NCBI RefSeq assembly: GCF_014132155.1
Contig: NZ_BLJQ01000003.1
Span: 184,450-248,449, forward strand
Length of the DNA stretch: 64,000 nucleotides
Source of the DNA: Gluconobacter sp. Gdi
GTDB taxonomy: Bacteria; Pseudomonadota; Alphaproteobacteria; Acetobacterales; Acetobacteraceae
Direction: 5' to 3'
Shown in pieces: positions 50,432-59,164 of the stretch. Numbering within the stretch: position 1 is the stretch's first letter; every line of letters starts with the position of its first letter. The notes beneath the pieces are model-generated. The model searched no databases. It was not told the DNA's origin and saw only the letters and a program-made list of their open reading frames with translations. A program made the position numbers and the translations under genes.

Positions 50432-50585
50432 GCTTGTCTGCCTCCACGCTCCCCTCTTGAAGGGGCGCAGGACAGGTACCATCTGGAATATCGGTCATGA
50501 TGCCTTCGGGGTCATGGCCGGTAAACCAAGCGCAGTCTGCCAATTGGGGATTGCATCAGATGAACCCTGCCTTGAGGAGGTTTTC

Positions 50586-51068
50586 ATGACATACGATTTT
50601 ACGCCGCTGTTCCGCAGCGCAATTGGCTTTGATCGCCTTGCCCGTATGGCTGGCAACGCTGCCAATGCTCAGGCTATGCCGAGCTACCCCCCCTACAATA
50701 TCGAAAAAACTGCCGAAACAGACTACGCCCTGACCATGGCTCTTGCCGGTTTTGGCCCGGATGATGTTGAGGTTCTTCAGGAAGACAATACGCTCGTCAT
50801 TCGTGGAAGCGTTCCAGAAAATACTCGGGATCGTGAGTGGCTTCATCGCGGTATCGCGACGAGAGCTTTTGAGCGGCGCTTCGTGCTTGCCGATCACACA
50901 GAAATTGATCAGGCCGAGCTTCAGAATGGTTTGTTGACCATCGTAGTGCGGCAGGTTGTTCCTGAAGCTGTCCGGCCGCGCCGTATTCCGATTGTTACAG
51001 GGAATGGCGTTCCTGGTCATCAGAACGTAGCGGCATCCACATACGCTGGCACGCAGCACGCTGCATGA
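50586..51068 (+). CDS. Small heat shock protein (Hsp20/alpha-crystallin)
   Basis: ATP-independent holdase chaperone, IbpA-like, 160 aa. N-terminus MTYDFTPLFRSAIGFDRLARM is typical of class A alphaproteobacterial sHSPs. The alpha-crystallin domain spans about residues 36-125 (YNIEKTAETDYALTMALAGF, RGIATRAFERRFVLAD), and an IPI-type C-terminal motif is seen in RRIPIV. GAGGAGG lies 7 nt before the ATG. The 154-nt leader could hold a heat-shock promoter or RNA thermometer, but I could not define one. Confidence 0.93.
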   Translation: MTYDFTPLFRSAIGFDRLARMAGNAANAQAMPSYPPYNIEKTAETDYALTMALAGFGPDDVEVLQEDNTLVIRGSVPENTRDREWLHRGIATRAFERRFVLADHTEIDQAELQNGLLTIVVRQVVPEAVRPRRIPIVTGNGVPGHQNVAASTYAGTQHAA

Positions 51069-51076
51069 CGGAGGAT

Positions 51077-51110
51077 CGGCAGGGCGGTTTTTGGATTTGC
51101 CCTGCCGTTT
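51077..51110 (+). terminator. Terminator of hsp20
   Basis: Perfect 9-bp arms CGGCAGGGC and GCCCTGCCG followed by TTT, 9 nt after the hsp20 stop. Confidence 0.65.
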
Positions 51111-51278
51111 CGACCTTGACCAGATGTGTGATGGTGCCCCATACCGTTTCTCATTATCGCCGTGCATCCAGCAGGTGCCGCGATCATATCCCGAGCGGCC
51201 TTTCGTTCCTCTCCGGGTACGCCAATCGGTGCCTGCGCTCTCGCCGGCCCCTTAGCGCCCCAAAAGGAACGCACTGAC

Positions 51279-51863
51279 ATGACCCTGCCTTTGATGCCCA
51301 AGGCCACGGCCGTCTGGCTAATCGAGAAAACCGGCCTGACCTTTACTCAAATTGCTGAATTCTGTGGCATGCATCCGCTTGAAGTTCAGGCAATTGCTGA
51401 TGGTGAAGTTGCAGCCGGAATCAACGGTTACGATCCGGTCAAAAATCATCAGCTGTCTGACGCCGAGATCAAGCGCTGCGAAGCGAACCCGGACTCCAAG
51501 CTGAAGATCCTGTCATCTGGCAGTCCGGTGAAGCGTCGTGCCAAGGGCGCGCGTTATACGCCTGTTGCAAAGCGCAATGACCGACCTGATGCCATTGCGT
51601 TTGTTCTTCGTCAGTTTCCGCATCTGACGGAAGCTCAGATCGTAAAGCTTCTGGGCACGACGAAGGACACCATCATCAAGGTGCGTGACCGCCAGCATTG
51701 GAATAGCGCGAACATCAAGCCGCGCGATCCGGTCATTCTCGGTCTTTGCACTCAGATGGATCTGAACGCAGCGGTCTCAGCTGCCAACGACCGTCTTGCT
51801 CGTGAAGGTCAGACCCTTCCTGTGGTGAGTGCCTACGACGCTCATGAAGACAGCGCTCACTGA
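51279..51863 (+). CDS. trcR: Cell cycle transcriptional regulator TrcR (DUF1013)
   Basis: 194 aa, matching DUF1013: MPKATAVWLIEKTGLTFTQIAEFCGMHPLEVQAIADGE in the first part, then GYDPVKNHQLS, RPDAIAFVLRQFPHLTEAQI and HWNSANIKPRDPV. Two helix-turn-helix-like regions are suggested. In Caulobacter the family member is a CtrA-linked cell-cycle regulator. ATG 51279 is chosen because AAGGA is upstream and the conserved start MTLPLMPK follows. It ends in a strong terminator. Confidence 0.85.
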   Translation: MTLPLMPKATAVWLIEKTGLTFTQIAEFCGMHPLEVQAIADGEVAAGINGYDPVKNHQLSDAEIKRCEANPDSKLKILSSGSPVKRRAKGARYTPVAKRNDRPDAIAFVLRQFPHLTEAQIVKLLGTTKDTIIKVRDRQHWNSANIKPRDPVILGLCTQMDLNAAVSAANDRLAREGQTLPVVSAYDAHEDSAH

Positions 51864-51873
51864 GCTGAGATCA

Positions 51874-51909
51874 AGGATGTAGCTTTTCACGAAGCTGCAT
51901 CCTTTTTTT
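51874..51909 (+). terminator. Terminator of trcR
   Basis: GGATGTAGCTT pairs with AAGCTGCATCC (one GU) and seven T follow. Confidence 0.92.
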
Positions 51910-52027
51910 ATTGGTGCGGGCCTGACTGGTTTAGGCCGCCTCAGCCGTGATATGGATTCATGACGATGGACGGAATGAATTCTGTTCGTCATCATGCCGT
52001 GACAGAGTTCCGGGACCGATAGCAATG

Positions 52028-52225
52028 ATGACCGATAACAATGCCATGCTCCGCCGCCTCCACGAACTCCGGAGCGAGCATCGCGATCTTGATACGGTTA
52101 TTGAGCGCCTGGTGGACCATCCCCTCAATCAGCTCCAGATCCTGCGCCTTAAAAAGCGCAAGCTGCAGCTAAAAGACGAGATTTCCTGGATCGAGACCCG
52201 TCTGATTCCGGATAACATTGCCTGA
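52028..52225 (+). CDS. DUF465 (YdcH-like) small protein
   Basis: 65 aa, basic and helical, of the DUF465/YdcH family: [21 protein letters not shown] then [17 protein letters not shown]. It probably forms a coiled coil; function unknown. ATG 52028 or the preceding ATG 52025 may be used. Its TGA overlaps the purE ATG (TGATG). Confidence 0.8.
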   Translation: MTDNNAMLRRLHELRSEHRDLDTVIERLVDHPLNQLQILRLKKRKLQLKDEISWIETRLIPDNIA

Positions 52226-52749
52226 TGAGCCAGATCCTTTCTCCGAGCGAGACCATTCAAGCAGAAGACGCTGTGCGCGTTGGTGTCATCATGGGGAGCC
52301 AGTCTGACTGGGAAACCATGCGGCATGCCTGTGACATTCTGGACGAACTGGGGATTGCCCATGAACGTCGGATTGTCTCGGCTCACCGGACGCCAGATCG
52401 TCTTGCGGACTATGCGCGTACGGCTCGCAGCCGTGGATTGCATGTCGTTATCGCGGGCGCGGGTGGTGCTGCCCATCTGCCCGGCATGTGCGCGGCATGG
52501 ACGTCCCTTCCCGTTCTCGGCGTTCCGGTGGAAAGTCATGCCCTGAAGGGACAGGATAGCCTGCTGTCTATCGTACAGATGCCAGGTGGCGTGCCTGTTG
52601 GAACGCTGGCGATTGGCAAGGCTGGGGCCAAGAATGCTGGCCTGTTGGCGGCTTCCATCCTCTCTTTGGCCGATGCGGAGCTGGCTGCACGTCTTGATGC
52701 GTGGCGCGGTACTCAGACGGCAGCTGTTGCGGACATTCCTGTCGAATGA
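52225..52749 (+). CDS. purE: N5-carboxyaminoimidazole ribonucleotide mutase
   Basis: Purine synthesis: rearranges N5-CAIR to CAIR. 174 aa. The signature [13 protein letters not shown] binds the phosphate, and SAHRTPDRL and [11 protein letters not shown] complete the active site. An N-terminal extension of about 18 residues precedes the core. It is followed by purK with a 4-nt overlap, so both enzymes of the two-step CO2 fixation are made together. Confidence 0.95.
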   Translation: MSQILSPSETIQAEDAVRVGVIMGSQSDWETMRHACDILDELGIAHERRIVSAHRTPDRLADYARTARSRGLHVVIAGAGGAAHLPGMCAAWTSLPVLGVPVESHALKGQDSLLSIVQMPGGVPVGTLAIGKAGAKNAGLLAASILSLADAELAARLDAWRGTQTAAVADIPVE

Positions 52750-53876
52750 CGGTTCAGAATAATCAGGTTTTTGCACCTGGAAGTACAATCGGGATTATTG
52801 GTGGCGGCCAGTTGGGACGCATGTCAGCAATGGCGGCTGCCAAGCTTGGTTATCGTGTTCATATCCTGAATCCGGCGGCCACGAGCCCTGCTATCGAAGT
52901 TTCAGCTTCTGCGACAGTTGGGTCTTACAATGATCCAATAGCGTTGGAAGATTTTGCTGCTCGTTGTGACGTTGTTACTTTCGAATTCGAAAATATCAGT
53001 GTTGATGGTCTGTCACTGCTCGAAAAACGTCGTCCCGTCCGTCCTGGTGGCGAGATCCTCAGGATCAGTCAGGATCGGGTTCTGGAAAAGACCCGGCTGG
53101 CTCAGGCTGGCGTGGAACTGGCGCCGTGGAAAGCGGTATCCGGGCCGGCGGATCTCTCTGCACTGGAAGAACTGGGTTTTCCTCTCATCCTGAAAACGAC
53201 CCGTTTTGGTTATGACGGGAAAGGGCAGTTTCGAGTTGAAAGTGCTGAAGCACTTTCTGCGTTGACGAACTTGCCGTACCCGCTTGTTGCGGAAAAAATG
53301 ATCGACTTTCAGCGTGAGCTGAGTGTGATGGTTGTTCGCGGAATTGACGGAACGGTACGGTGTTTCGATGCAGTGGAAAACCGCCACCGCGATGGCATCC
53401 TGGACATCACCTTGGCTCCCGCACCTATTATGCCGGATCTCGCAGAGCACGCTCAGGCCATCGCAACACGCATTGCGACGGATCTTGAACTGGTCGGCAT
53501 TATGGGAGTGGAAATGTTCCATGCTGCTGATGGTCAGTTACTGGTCAATGAAATTGCTCCCCGGCCCCACAATTCAGGGCATTGGACGATGGATGCCTGT
53601 CTGATCGATCAGTTTGAAATGCATATTCGGGCTGTGGCAGGGCTTCCCCTTCCACCTGCGCGACGTCATTCGGACGCTGTCATGCATAATCTTGTCGGGC
53701 CGGAAGATATGGCGCGGGTTCCTGCCATACTGGCCACGGACGGTGCATCACTGCATCTCTACGGCAAGCACGAGGCACGACCAGGCCGGAAGATGGGGCA
53801 CGTCAACACGCTCTTTCCACGTGGCGCATTGCCGGGTGAACTGGCCCTTGAGGGGTTATTACCTCCAAGGGGCTGA
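52746..53876 (+). CDS. purK: N5-carboxyaminoimidazole ribonucleotide synthase
   Basis: ATP-grasp enzyme that carboxylates AIR to N5-CAIR. 376 aa: [17 protein letters not shown] at the N-terminus, [17 protein letters not shown] for ATP binding, and [17 protein letters not shown] in the C-terminal active site. The ATG overlaps the purE stop. It is convergent with radC. Confidence 0.95.
   Translation: MTVQNNQVFAPGSTIGIIGGGQLGRMSAMAAAKLGYRVHILNPAATSPAIEVSASATVGSYNDPIALEDFAARCDVVTFEFENISVDGLSLLEKRRPVRPGGEILRISQDRVLEKTRLAQAGVELAPWKAVSGPADLSALEELGFPLILKTTRFGYDGKGQFRVESAEALSALTNLPYPLVAEKMIDFQRELSVMVVRGIDGTVRCFDAVENRHRDGILDITLAPAPIMPDLAEHAQAIATRIATDLELVGIMGVEMFHAADGQLLVNEIAPRPHNSGHWTMDACLIDQFEMHIRAVAGLPLPPARRHSDAVMHNLVGPEDMARVPAILATDGASLHLYGKHEARPGRKMGHVNTLFPRGALPGELALEGLLPPRG
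53845..53871. terminator. Hairpin at the end of purK
   Basis: CCCTTGAGG pairs with CCTCAAGGG-type arm carrying one bulged C, inside the last codons of purK and 17 nt before the radC end. No U-tract. Confidence 0.35.
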
Positions 53877-53888
53877 GAGCGGTTTGGG

Positions 53889-54662
53889 CTAGATCAGGCC
53901 AAGCTTCTGGAAGCTGGTATGTTTTCCATTGCCGATGATGAGGTGATCCGTGAGCTGGACGCCCACAACATCCAGTGCGGCCTGAACCTGCTGGGTCATC
54001 TGGATGTCGGCCTGTGAAGGTGTCGGATCGCCGCTTGGGTGATTGTGAACCAGAATAAGTGATGTGGCTTCAATTTCGACCGCGCGGCGGGCAACTTCTC
54101 TTGGGTAGACAGGGGTGTGGTTGACCGTACCGCGCGCCTGAGCCTCATCCGTGATCAGGCTGTTTTTCTCGTTGAGAAAAAGAATACGGAATTGCTCGAT
54201 ATTTTCTCGCGCAAGTCTGGCTGTCAGATAGTCCAGAAGTTTCTGCTCGCTATCGAGAAGATCAATTTTTGGTAGCCGCTCACGATTATAACGAAGTGCA
54301 GCCTCATGCAGAACCCGGATCATCGGGACCATGTGTGATCCCATATCCTTTATGCTGGCCAATTCCCTGTTTGTGGCTGCCAGAATGCCCGCCAGCGATC
54401 CAAATCGTTCAAGCAATAAGGGGCTTAAAGTCTCTGCTTTTGCTTCGTCGCCGGTGAAAAGAGTGACGACCATTCTGAGAAGAATATCGTCGTCCAGATG
54501 ACGACCTCGTCCGCTCAGCAATGCCCTTGAAGGCTCGGGTAACTCGGTTGATCGCTGAGTGGTCATGGCCGCGGATTTTATGGTCTGAAGCAGAGAGCTA
54601 TTCAGAACTTCAGAAAATCCGTCTTCGGCTGCCAGCATATCGTCCATGTGTTTTTGTGGCAT
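53889..54662 (-). CDS. radC: RadC family protein with intact JAMM motif
   Basis: 257 aa. The C-terminal MPN/JAMM domain shows LVHNHPSGDPTPSQAD, with the expected HxHPSGDxxPSxxD metal ligands, and TDHLIIGN after it. The N-terminal part has the helical region LLLERFGSLAGIL. RadC proteins are named DNA repair but their activity is uncertain; the JAMM motif suggests a metal-dependent hydrolase. The start at 54662 is uncertain. A RadC-like paralogue lies directly upstream. Confidence 0.85.
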   Translation of the reverse strand: MPQKHMDDMLAAEDGFSEVLNSSLLQTIKSAAMTTQRSTELPEPSRALLSGRGRHLDDDILLRMVVTLFTGDEAKAETLSPLLLERFGSLAGILAATNRELASIKDMGSHMVPMIRVLHEAALRYNRERLPKIDLLDSEQKLLDYLTARLARENIEQFRILFLNEKNSLITDEAQARGTVNHTPVYPREVARRAVEIEATSLILVHNHPSGDPTPSQADIQMTQQVQAALDVVGVQLTDHLIIGNGKHTSFQKLGLI

Positions 54663-54717
54663 TTCCCAAGTGTTGTTATCAAGCCACAGAATATGGTGTT
54701 GGGGTATTCCGATATGA

Positions 54718-54758
54718 GTTCTGTGACCACTGCCTTCACACGGCAGAGGTCACAGAAC
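54718..54758. other. Strong hairpin between the two radC genes
   Basis: Arms GTTCTGTGACC and GGTCACAGAAC (11 bp), an A-A mismatch, then CTGCC/GGCAG. No U-tract on either strand. May terminate or process the radC-like transcript. Confidence 0.55.
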
Positions 54759-54775
54759 CCAACGTTCCTATGGCC

Positions 54776-55471
54776 TTATAGCAAGCCTTCCTGTCGAAAG
54801 CTGCGAACCGGGGTGTCGGGCACCTCCAAGAGAATATCATGCAGAACAATCGAAAGTGGCCTAAGTGCGGTTTCCAGCGTTCGAGCAGCGGTTGAAAGCG
54901 CGACTGGCTTTAAAGCTGGCTGAACATGAAGTCCGATGATGGCGGTGGCGTGCAAGGCAAGTGCGCGGATGGCGATAGCGCGATTTAGCAAGGTAATATC
55001 TTCGAGTTCCGGAGCTGCTTCGTCGGATAGAAGACGATTGCGATTGTCCAGGTAAAAGAGACGGAATTGCCCGCGGATGGCTCCTGCCAAGGCGGTCTCA
55101 AGATATTTCATCAGCTGAGGCCAATCCCCCAAAACGGGTCGTTCGCGGTGTTCGGCAGATGCCAGTCGTTCAGCCGCGACGGCCGGCAGTCTCAGTGCAC
55201 GAATGGTGTCGTCGTTGAGGCCTGCGCTTCTCAAGTCCTGTGTGGATGCGCGGAAAACGTCGATCAGGCTTCCGAAGTGGCTGATGAGCCCTTTTGCGAG
55301 CGGCTTGGTATCCTTGCGCGCGATGCCCAAGAACAGCAGCATTTCCAGAATTTCGTAATCTGCCAAGGTTTCTGCGCCGTTGGTCAGGACGCGGGTTCGC
55401 ATTCTGGCTCGATGGCCTTGTGGTCCGATGCCGCGTGTCAGAGTGATCCGGGGAGATGATGTGTTGGCCAT
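54776..55471 (-). CDS. RadC-like protein with degenerate JAMM motif
   Basis: 231 aa. The N-terminal region fits RadC well (NGAETLADYEILEMLLFLGI, KPLAKGLISHFGSL). In the C-terminal domain the place of HNHPSGDPTPS reads LHVQPALKPVALS, so the metal ligands are lost, and catalysis is unlikely. ATG 55471 (MANTSSPRITL) is used; a longer frame to 55819 runs opposite uvrD and is not conserved. It is divergent from uvrD/pcrA, whose start is 28 nt away. Confidence 0.75.
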   Translation of the reverse strand: MANTSSPRITLTRGIGPQGHRARMRTRVLTNGAETLADYEILEMLLFLGIARKDTKPLAKGLISHFGSLIDVFRASTQDLRSAGLNDDTIRALRLPAVAAERLASAEHRERPVLGDWPQLMKYLETALAGAIRGQFRLFYLDNRNRLLSDEAAPELEDITLLNRAIAIRALALHATAIIGLHVQPALKPVALSTAARTLETALRPLSIVLHDILLEVPDTPVRSFRQEGLL

Positions 55472-55498
55472 AGGGCCATCACACTCTATATCGGGAGT

Positions 55499-57727
55499 GT
55501 GCCGCAAGACCCTCTCATCCCCACCCCCGAGTATCTCTCCCGCCTGAACCCGGAGCAGAGACGTGCCATCGAGACAACCGAAGGCCCGTTGCTGATTCTT
55601 GCCGGTGCAGGAACGGGAAAGACGCGCGTGTTGACGACGCGCTTTGCCCATCTTCTTCTGACCGGACGGGCCTACCCCAGTCAGATTCTGGCCGTGACGT
55701 TCACCAACAAGGCTGCGCGTGAAATGCGCGAGCGTGTTGGTGCTCTTCTGGGGGAGCCTGCCGAAGGGCTCTGGCTTGGCACATTCCACGCCATCTGCGC
55801 GCGGATGCTGCGGCGTCATGCGGAGTATGTGGGCCTGACGAGCGGGTTCAATATCCTGGATACGGATGATCAGCTTCGTTTGTTGAAGCAGATTATGGAA
55901 CCCTTCCGGCTGGATACGAAGCGCTGGCCGCCTAATCAGCTCATGGGCATTATCCAGCGTTGGAAAGATCGTGGCCTGACGCCGGATCGCGTGACGCCTG
56001 CCGAAGATACGGATTTTGCCAATGGGCAGGCCTTAGCCATCTATCGCGGCTACCAGCAGCGGCTGCGCGAACTGAATACCTGCGATTTCGGCGATCTGAT
56101 GCTGCACATGGTGGAGATCCTGCGGTCCCAGCCGAATGTGCTGGCGCAGTATCATCGGATCTTCCGCTATATTCTGGTGGACGAGTATCAGGATACCAAC
56201 ACGATCCAGTATCTGTGGTTGCGTTTGCTGGCAAAGCGCGAGCAGGGTCCATCCAACATTGCCTGTGTGGGGGATGACGATCAGTCGATCTACTCCTGGC
56301 GCGGTGCCGAAGTTGAAAATATTCTCCGGTTTGAGAAGGATTTTCCCGGTGCCGCTGTTGTGCGGCTGGAACAGAATTATCGTTCGACGGCGCAAATCCT
56401 GGCGGCGGCGGCGGGATTGATTGCTCACAATGAAGGACGGTTAGGCAAAACGCTCCGTCCCGGCCGTGAGGATGCGCAGGGCGAGAAGGTCCAGATCATC
56501 GGGGTTCGGGATTCCGATGAGGAAGCCCGGATTGTTGGTGGCGCGATTGAACGCCTTCATGCCGATGGTCATCCGCTGTCTGAAATGGCCATCCTGATGC
56601 GTGCTGGCTTCCAGACGCGGCCATTTGAAGAGCGCCTGATGACGATAGGCATACCCTATCGGATTGTTGGCGGTCTGCGGTTTTATGAACGCTCGGAAAT
56701 CCGGGACTGTCTGGCTTACATGCGCGTTCTGTCGCAGCCTTCGGACGATCTGGCGTTCGAACGGATCATTAATGTTCCGAAGCGTGGCGTAGGGGCTGTG
56801 GCTGTGCAGAAGCTACATGGTGTAGCGCGTACCCTGCCCGGCCCGTTAACTGCTGGTGTTCTGACGCAGATTGAACAAGGTGCGCTCAAGGGGAAGTCCA
56901 AAGAGGCCCTGACCAGTCTGATGGAAGCGTTTCAGCGTGCGAAAGCGACGCTTGAGACAGAAGGCCAGGTGGTGGCTGTTGAGCAGCTTCTGGAAGACAG
57001 CGGCTATCTGCAAATGTGGCGTGATGACCGCTCTGTGGAAGCTCCGGGCCGGCTTGATAACATCCGTGAGCTTTTGCGGGCGATTGGCGAGTTTGCGACG
57101 CTCGAAGGTTTTCTGGAGCATGTCGCGCTTGTCATGGATACGGAAAGCGAGACGAGTGACGACAAAGTTAGCCTCATGACGTTGCACGGCTCCAAAGGAC
57201 TGGAGTTCGATACGGTGTTCCTGCCCGGTTGGGAGGAAGGGGTTTTCCCGTCTCAGCGGTCCCTGGACGAAGGCGGCAACCGGGCGCTGGAGGAAGAACG
57301 GCGTCTGGCTTATGTCGGGCTGACACGGGCAAGGCTTCGGGCGATCGTTGTTCATGCGGCCAGCCGCCGCATTTATGCGAACTGGCAAGCCTCGATGCCG
57401 AGCCGGTTTATTGAGGAAATTCCGTCCGAATACGTTCAGACGAGCGGGCAGTCTCTTGAGAGCCGGAGGCAGGCTGCGGCAGCGCCTTCCATGTTTGCAT
57501 CCGGCCCGTTTACGAGTACGCGTCGTTCTTCAGGGGGGGCTCAGACCCCTCGTCCGCGCGTTACGGACGTGCAGCCGCAGGCGAATGTTCCGGTTGGCGC
57601 GACGGTTTTTCATCAGAAGTTTGGCGAAGGCACCGTGATTGCGGTGGATGGCAGCCGACTGGAAATCAACTTTGAAAATGGCGGCATCAAGCGCGTCATG
57701 GCAAATTTCGTGGAGATCAGATCGTGA
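55499..57727 (+). CDS. UvrD/PcrA family DNA helicase
   Basis: Superfamily 1 3'-5' helicase of 742 aa for mismatch and excision repair or fork clearance. Motif Ia/I is LAGAGTGKT, motif II is ILVDEYQDTN, motif III is GDDDQSIYSWRGA, motif IV is LEQNYRS, and motif VI is VGLTRAR. The C-terminal tail has the PcrA/UvrD Tudor-like VGATVFHQKFGEGTV. The start is GTG 55499. It is the first gene of a four-gene overlapping operon. Confidence 0.93.
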   Translation: MPQDPLIPTPEYLSRLNPEQRRAIETTEGPLLILAGAGTGKTRVLTTRFAHLLLTGRAYPSQILAVTFTNKAAREMRERVGALLGEPAEGLWLGTFHAICARMLRRHAEYVGLTSGFNILDTDDQLRLLKQIMEPFRLDTKRWPPNQLMGIIQRWKDRGLTPDRVTPAEDTDFANGQALAIYRGYQQRLRELNTCDFGDLMLHMVEILRSQPNVLAQYHRIFRYILVDEYQDTNTIQYLWLRLLAKREQGPSNIACVGDDDQSIYSWRGAEVENILRFEKDFPGAAVVRLEQNYRSTAQILAAAAGLIAHNEGRLGKTLRPGREDAQGEKVQIIGVRDSDEEARIVGGAIERLHADGHPLSEMAILMRAGFQTRPFEERLMTIGIPYRIVGGLRFYERSEIRDCLAYMRVLSQPSDDLAFERIINVPKRGVGAVAVQKLHGVARTLPGPLTAGVLTQIEQGALKGKSKEALTSLMEAFQRAKATLETEGQVVAVEQLLEDSGYLQMWRDDRSVEAPGRLDNIRELLRAIGEFATLEGFLEHVALVMDTESETSDDKVSLMTLHGSKGLEFDTVFLPGWEEGVFPSQRSLDEGGNRALEEERRLAYVGLTRARLRAIVVHAASRRIYANWQASMPSRFIEEIPSEYVQTSGQSLESRRQAAAAPSMFASGPFTSTRRSSGGAQTPRPRVTDVQPQANVPVGATVFHQKFGEGTVIAVDGSRLEINFENGGIKRVMANFVEIRS

Positions 57728-58632
57728 TGGCACCCCGCAGCATTGGCCGACGCCATGCCAGTGCGCTTGAAACCTTGTCCATTACGGTGGAGGAGGAATT
57801 TGTTCCTCTTTTCGAACAGGCTCTGATGTGTGTTTGTGAGACTGTCGGGATTTTTGAGGCTGATGATGCGCAGAAATACTGGCGCATCGAAGGTGTCAAA
57901 GACACTGGCTACAAGGAAGACGAGCTTGACAGTGCGTTGTCCGTTGCGCGTCTTCTGACGGGCTGTGAGGCAGAACTGCTTCGTGAGGCAACAGAAGCCG
58001 AAGGTTGGCTGGCCCGGACCTATGAATCCTTCCCGCAGCAGGACGTTGGCAAGCGGTTTGCCATTCGAGGGACTCATTTGCATGGCGAGCCTGACCGCTC
58101 GCGCCTGACCATTACTCTTGATGCCGGTATTGCCTTTGGGTCGGGTGAACACGGATCAACGCGGGGATGCCTGCGCGCACTGGAAATGGTGGCGTACCGC
58201 AAACCTCATCATATTCTGGATATGGGGTGTGGCTCGGGTATTCTGGCAATGGCTGCGGCGAAGCTACTGCATCGCCCAGTTCTGGCTGTCGATATTGAGC
58301 CATGGTCTGTGCGGACAGCTAAAGCCAATGCCCGTCTGAACGGACAGGGTAACCTGCTGGACTGTCGCTTCGGAAATGGCTGGAACACGGCTCAGGTGCG
58401 CGTCAAGGCGCCGTATGATCTCGTGTTTGCAAATATCCTGGCGCGTCCCCTCTGCCGGATGGCGCAGTCTCTCGCCATTAATCTTGCACCGAACGGCACG
58501 GCTATTCTTGCTGGGCTGTTATACACACAGGCCAATATGGTCTTAGCTGCGCATCGCCGTCAGGGCCTTGTTCTGGAGCGTCTGTTGCGTGAAGGCGACT
58601 GGGCGACCCTGATTCTGCGTAAAAGAGGCTAA
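57727..58632 (+). CDS. prmA: Ribosomal protein L11 methyltransferase
   Basis: Trimethylates L11 using SAM. 301 aa. The N-terminal part is the substrate-recognition domain; the methyltransferase core contains AFGSGEHGSTRGCL, ILDMGCGSGILAMAAAKLL and LVFANILARPL, all typical of PrmA (the last replacing NPP-type motif with NIL). The ATG overlaps the helicase stop; GTG 57724 is also in frame. Part of the helicase operon. Confidence 0.93.
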   Translation: MAPRSIGRRHASALETLSITVEEEFVPLFEQALMCVCETVGIFEADDAQKYWRIEGVKDTGYKEDELDSALSVARLLTGCEAELLREATEAEGWLARTYESFPQQDVGKRFAIRGTHLHGEPDRSRLTITLDAGIAFGSGEHGSTRGCLRALEMVAYRKPHHILDMGCGSGILAMAAAKLLHRPVLAVDIEPWSVRTAKANARLNGQGNLLDCRFGNGWNTAQVRVKAPYDLVFANILARPLCRMAQSLAINLAPNGTAILAGLLYTQANMVLAAHRRQGLVLERLLREGDWATLILRKRG

Positions 58633-58633
58633 G

Positions 58634-59164
58634 ATGTCTGTCGTAATCCGCGAGGTTCAGGAGGCCGACCTTCCCGCAATTCTGCGGATTACGAACGATG
58701 CCATCGAGCATACCAATGCACTCTGGATCAGCACGCCGTTCACGATGGAGCAGCGTCGAAAATGGGTTGCTGATCGACAGGCTCAGAATTTTCCGGTTTT
58801 CGTGGCTGTTGATGGAGATGGCGTGGTCTGCGGGTACGCATCCTATGGGCCGTTCCGGGCTTTCGAAGGCTACGCTGGCACGGTCGAACACTCCGTATAT
58901 GTTTCATCCGAGTGCCAGGGACGCGGACTAGGCAGGCTTTTGCTAAATCAGTTGATCCAGCACGCAAAACGGGCCGGATTTCACGTAATGGTGGCCGGGA
59001 TCACGGCTGGCAACGAGGCCTCCATTGCGCTGCATCATCGGTTAGGCTTTCAAAATAACGGTATTTTGCCTCAGGTTGGACGAAAGGGTGGCCGTTGGCT
59101 GGATCTTTTGTTCATGACGCTTTGCCTTGAGGCTGTTTCCAAACCGGAAAAGGACTTTCCATGA
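58634..59164 (+). CDS. GNAT acetyltransferase, phosphinothricin-acetyltransferase type
   Basis: 176 aa. Resembles the PAT/YwnH group: IREVQEADLPAILRITNDAI at the N-terminus, HSVYVSSECQGRGLGRLLL (acetyl-CoA loop, QGRGLG) and GNEASIALHHRLGF. Likely substrate is an amino acid or analogue such as methionine sulfone/sulfoximine; not provable here. It lies between prmA (1 nt away) and aminopeptidase P (4-nt overlap). Confidence 0.88.
   Translation: MSVVIREVQEADLPAILRITNDAIEHTNALWISTPFTMEQRRKWVADRQAQNFPVFVAVDGDGVVCGYASYGPFRAFEGYAGTVEHSVYVSSECQGRGLGRLLLNQLIQHAKRAGFHVMVAGITAGNEASIALHHRLGFQNNGILPQVGRKGGRWLDLLFMTLCLEAVSKPEKDFP

Noticed and set aside
50432-50585. ROSE-type RNA thermometer or sigma32 promoter before hsp20
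   Set aside because: A CTTG and an SD-pairing stretch exist, but spacing and pairing are not convincing.
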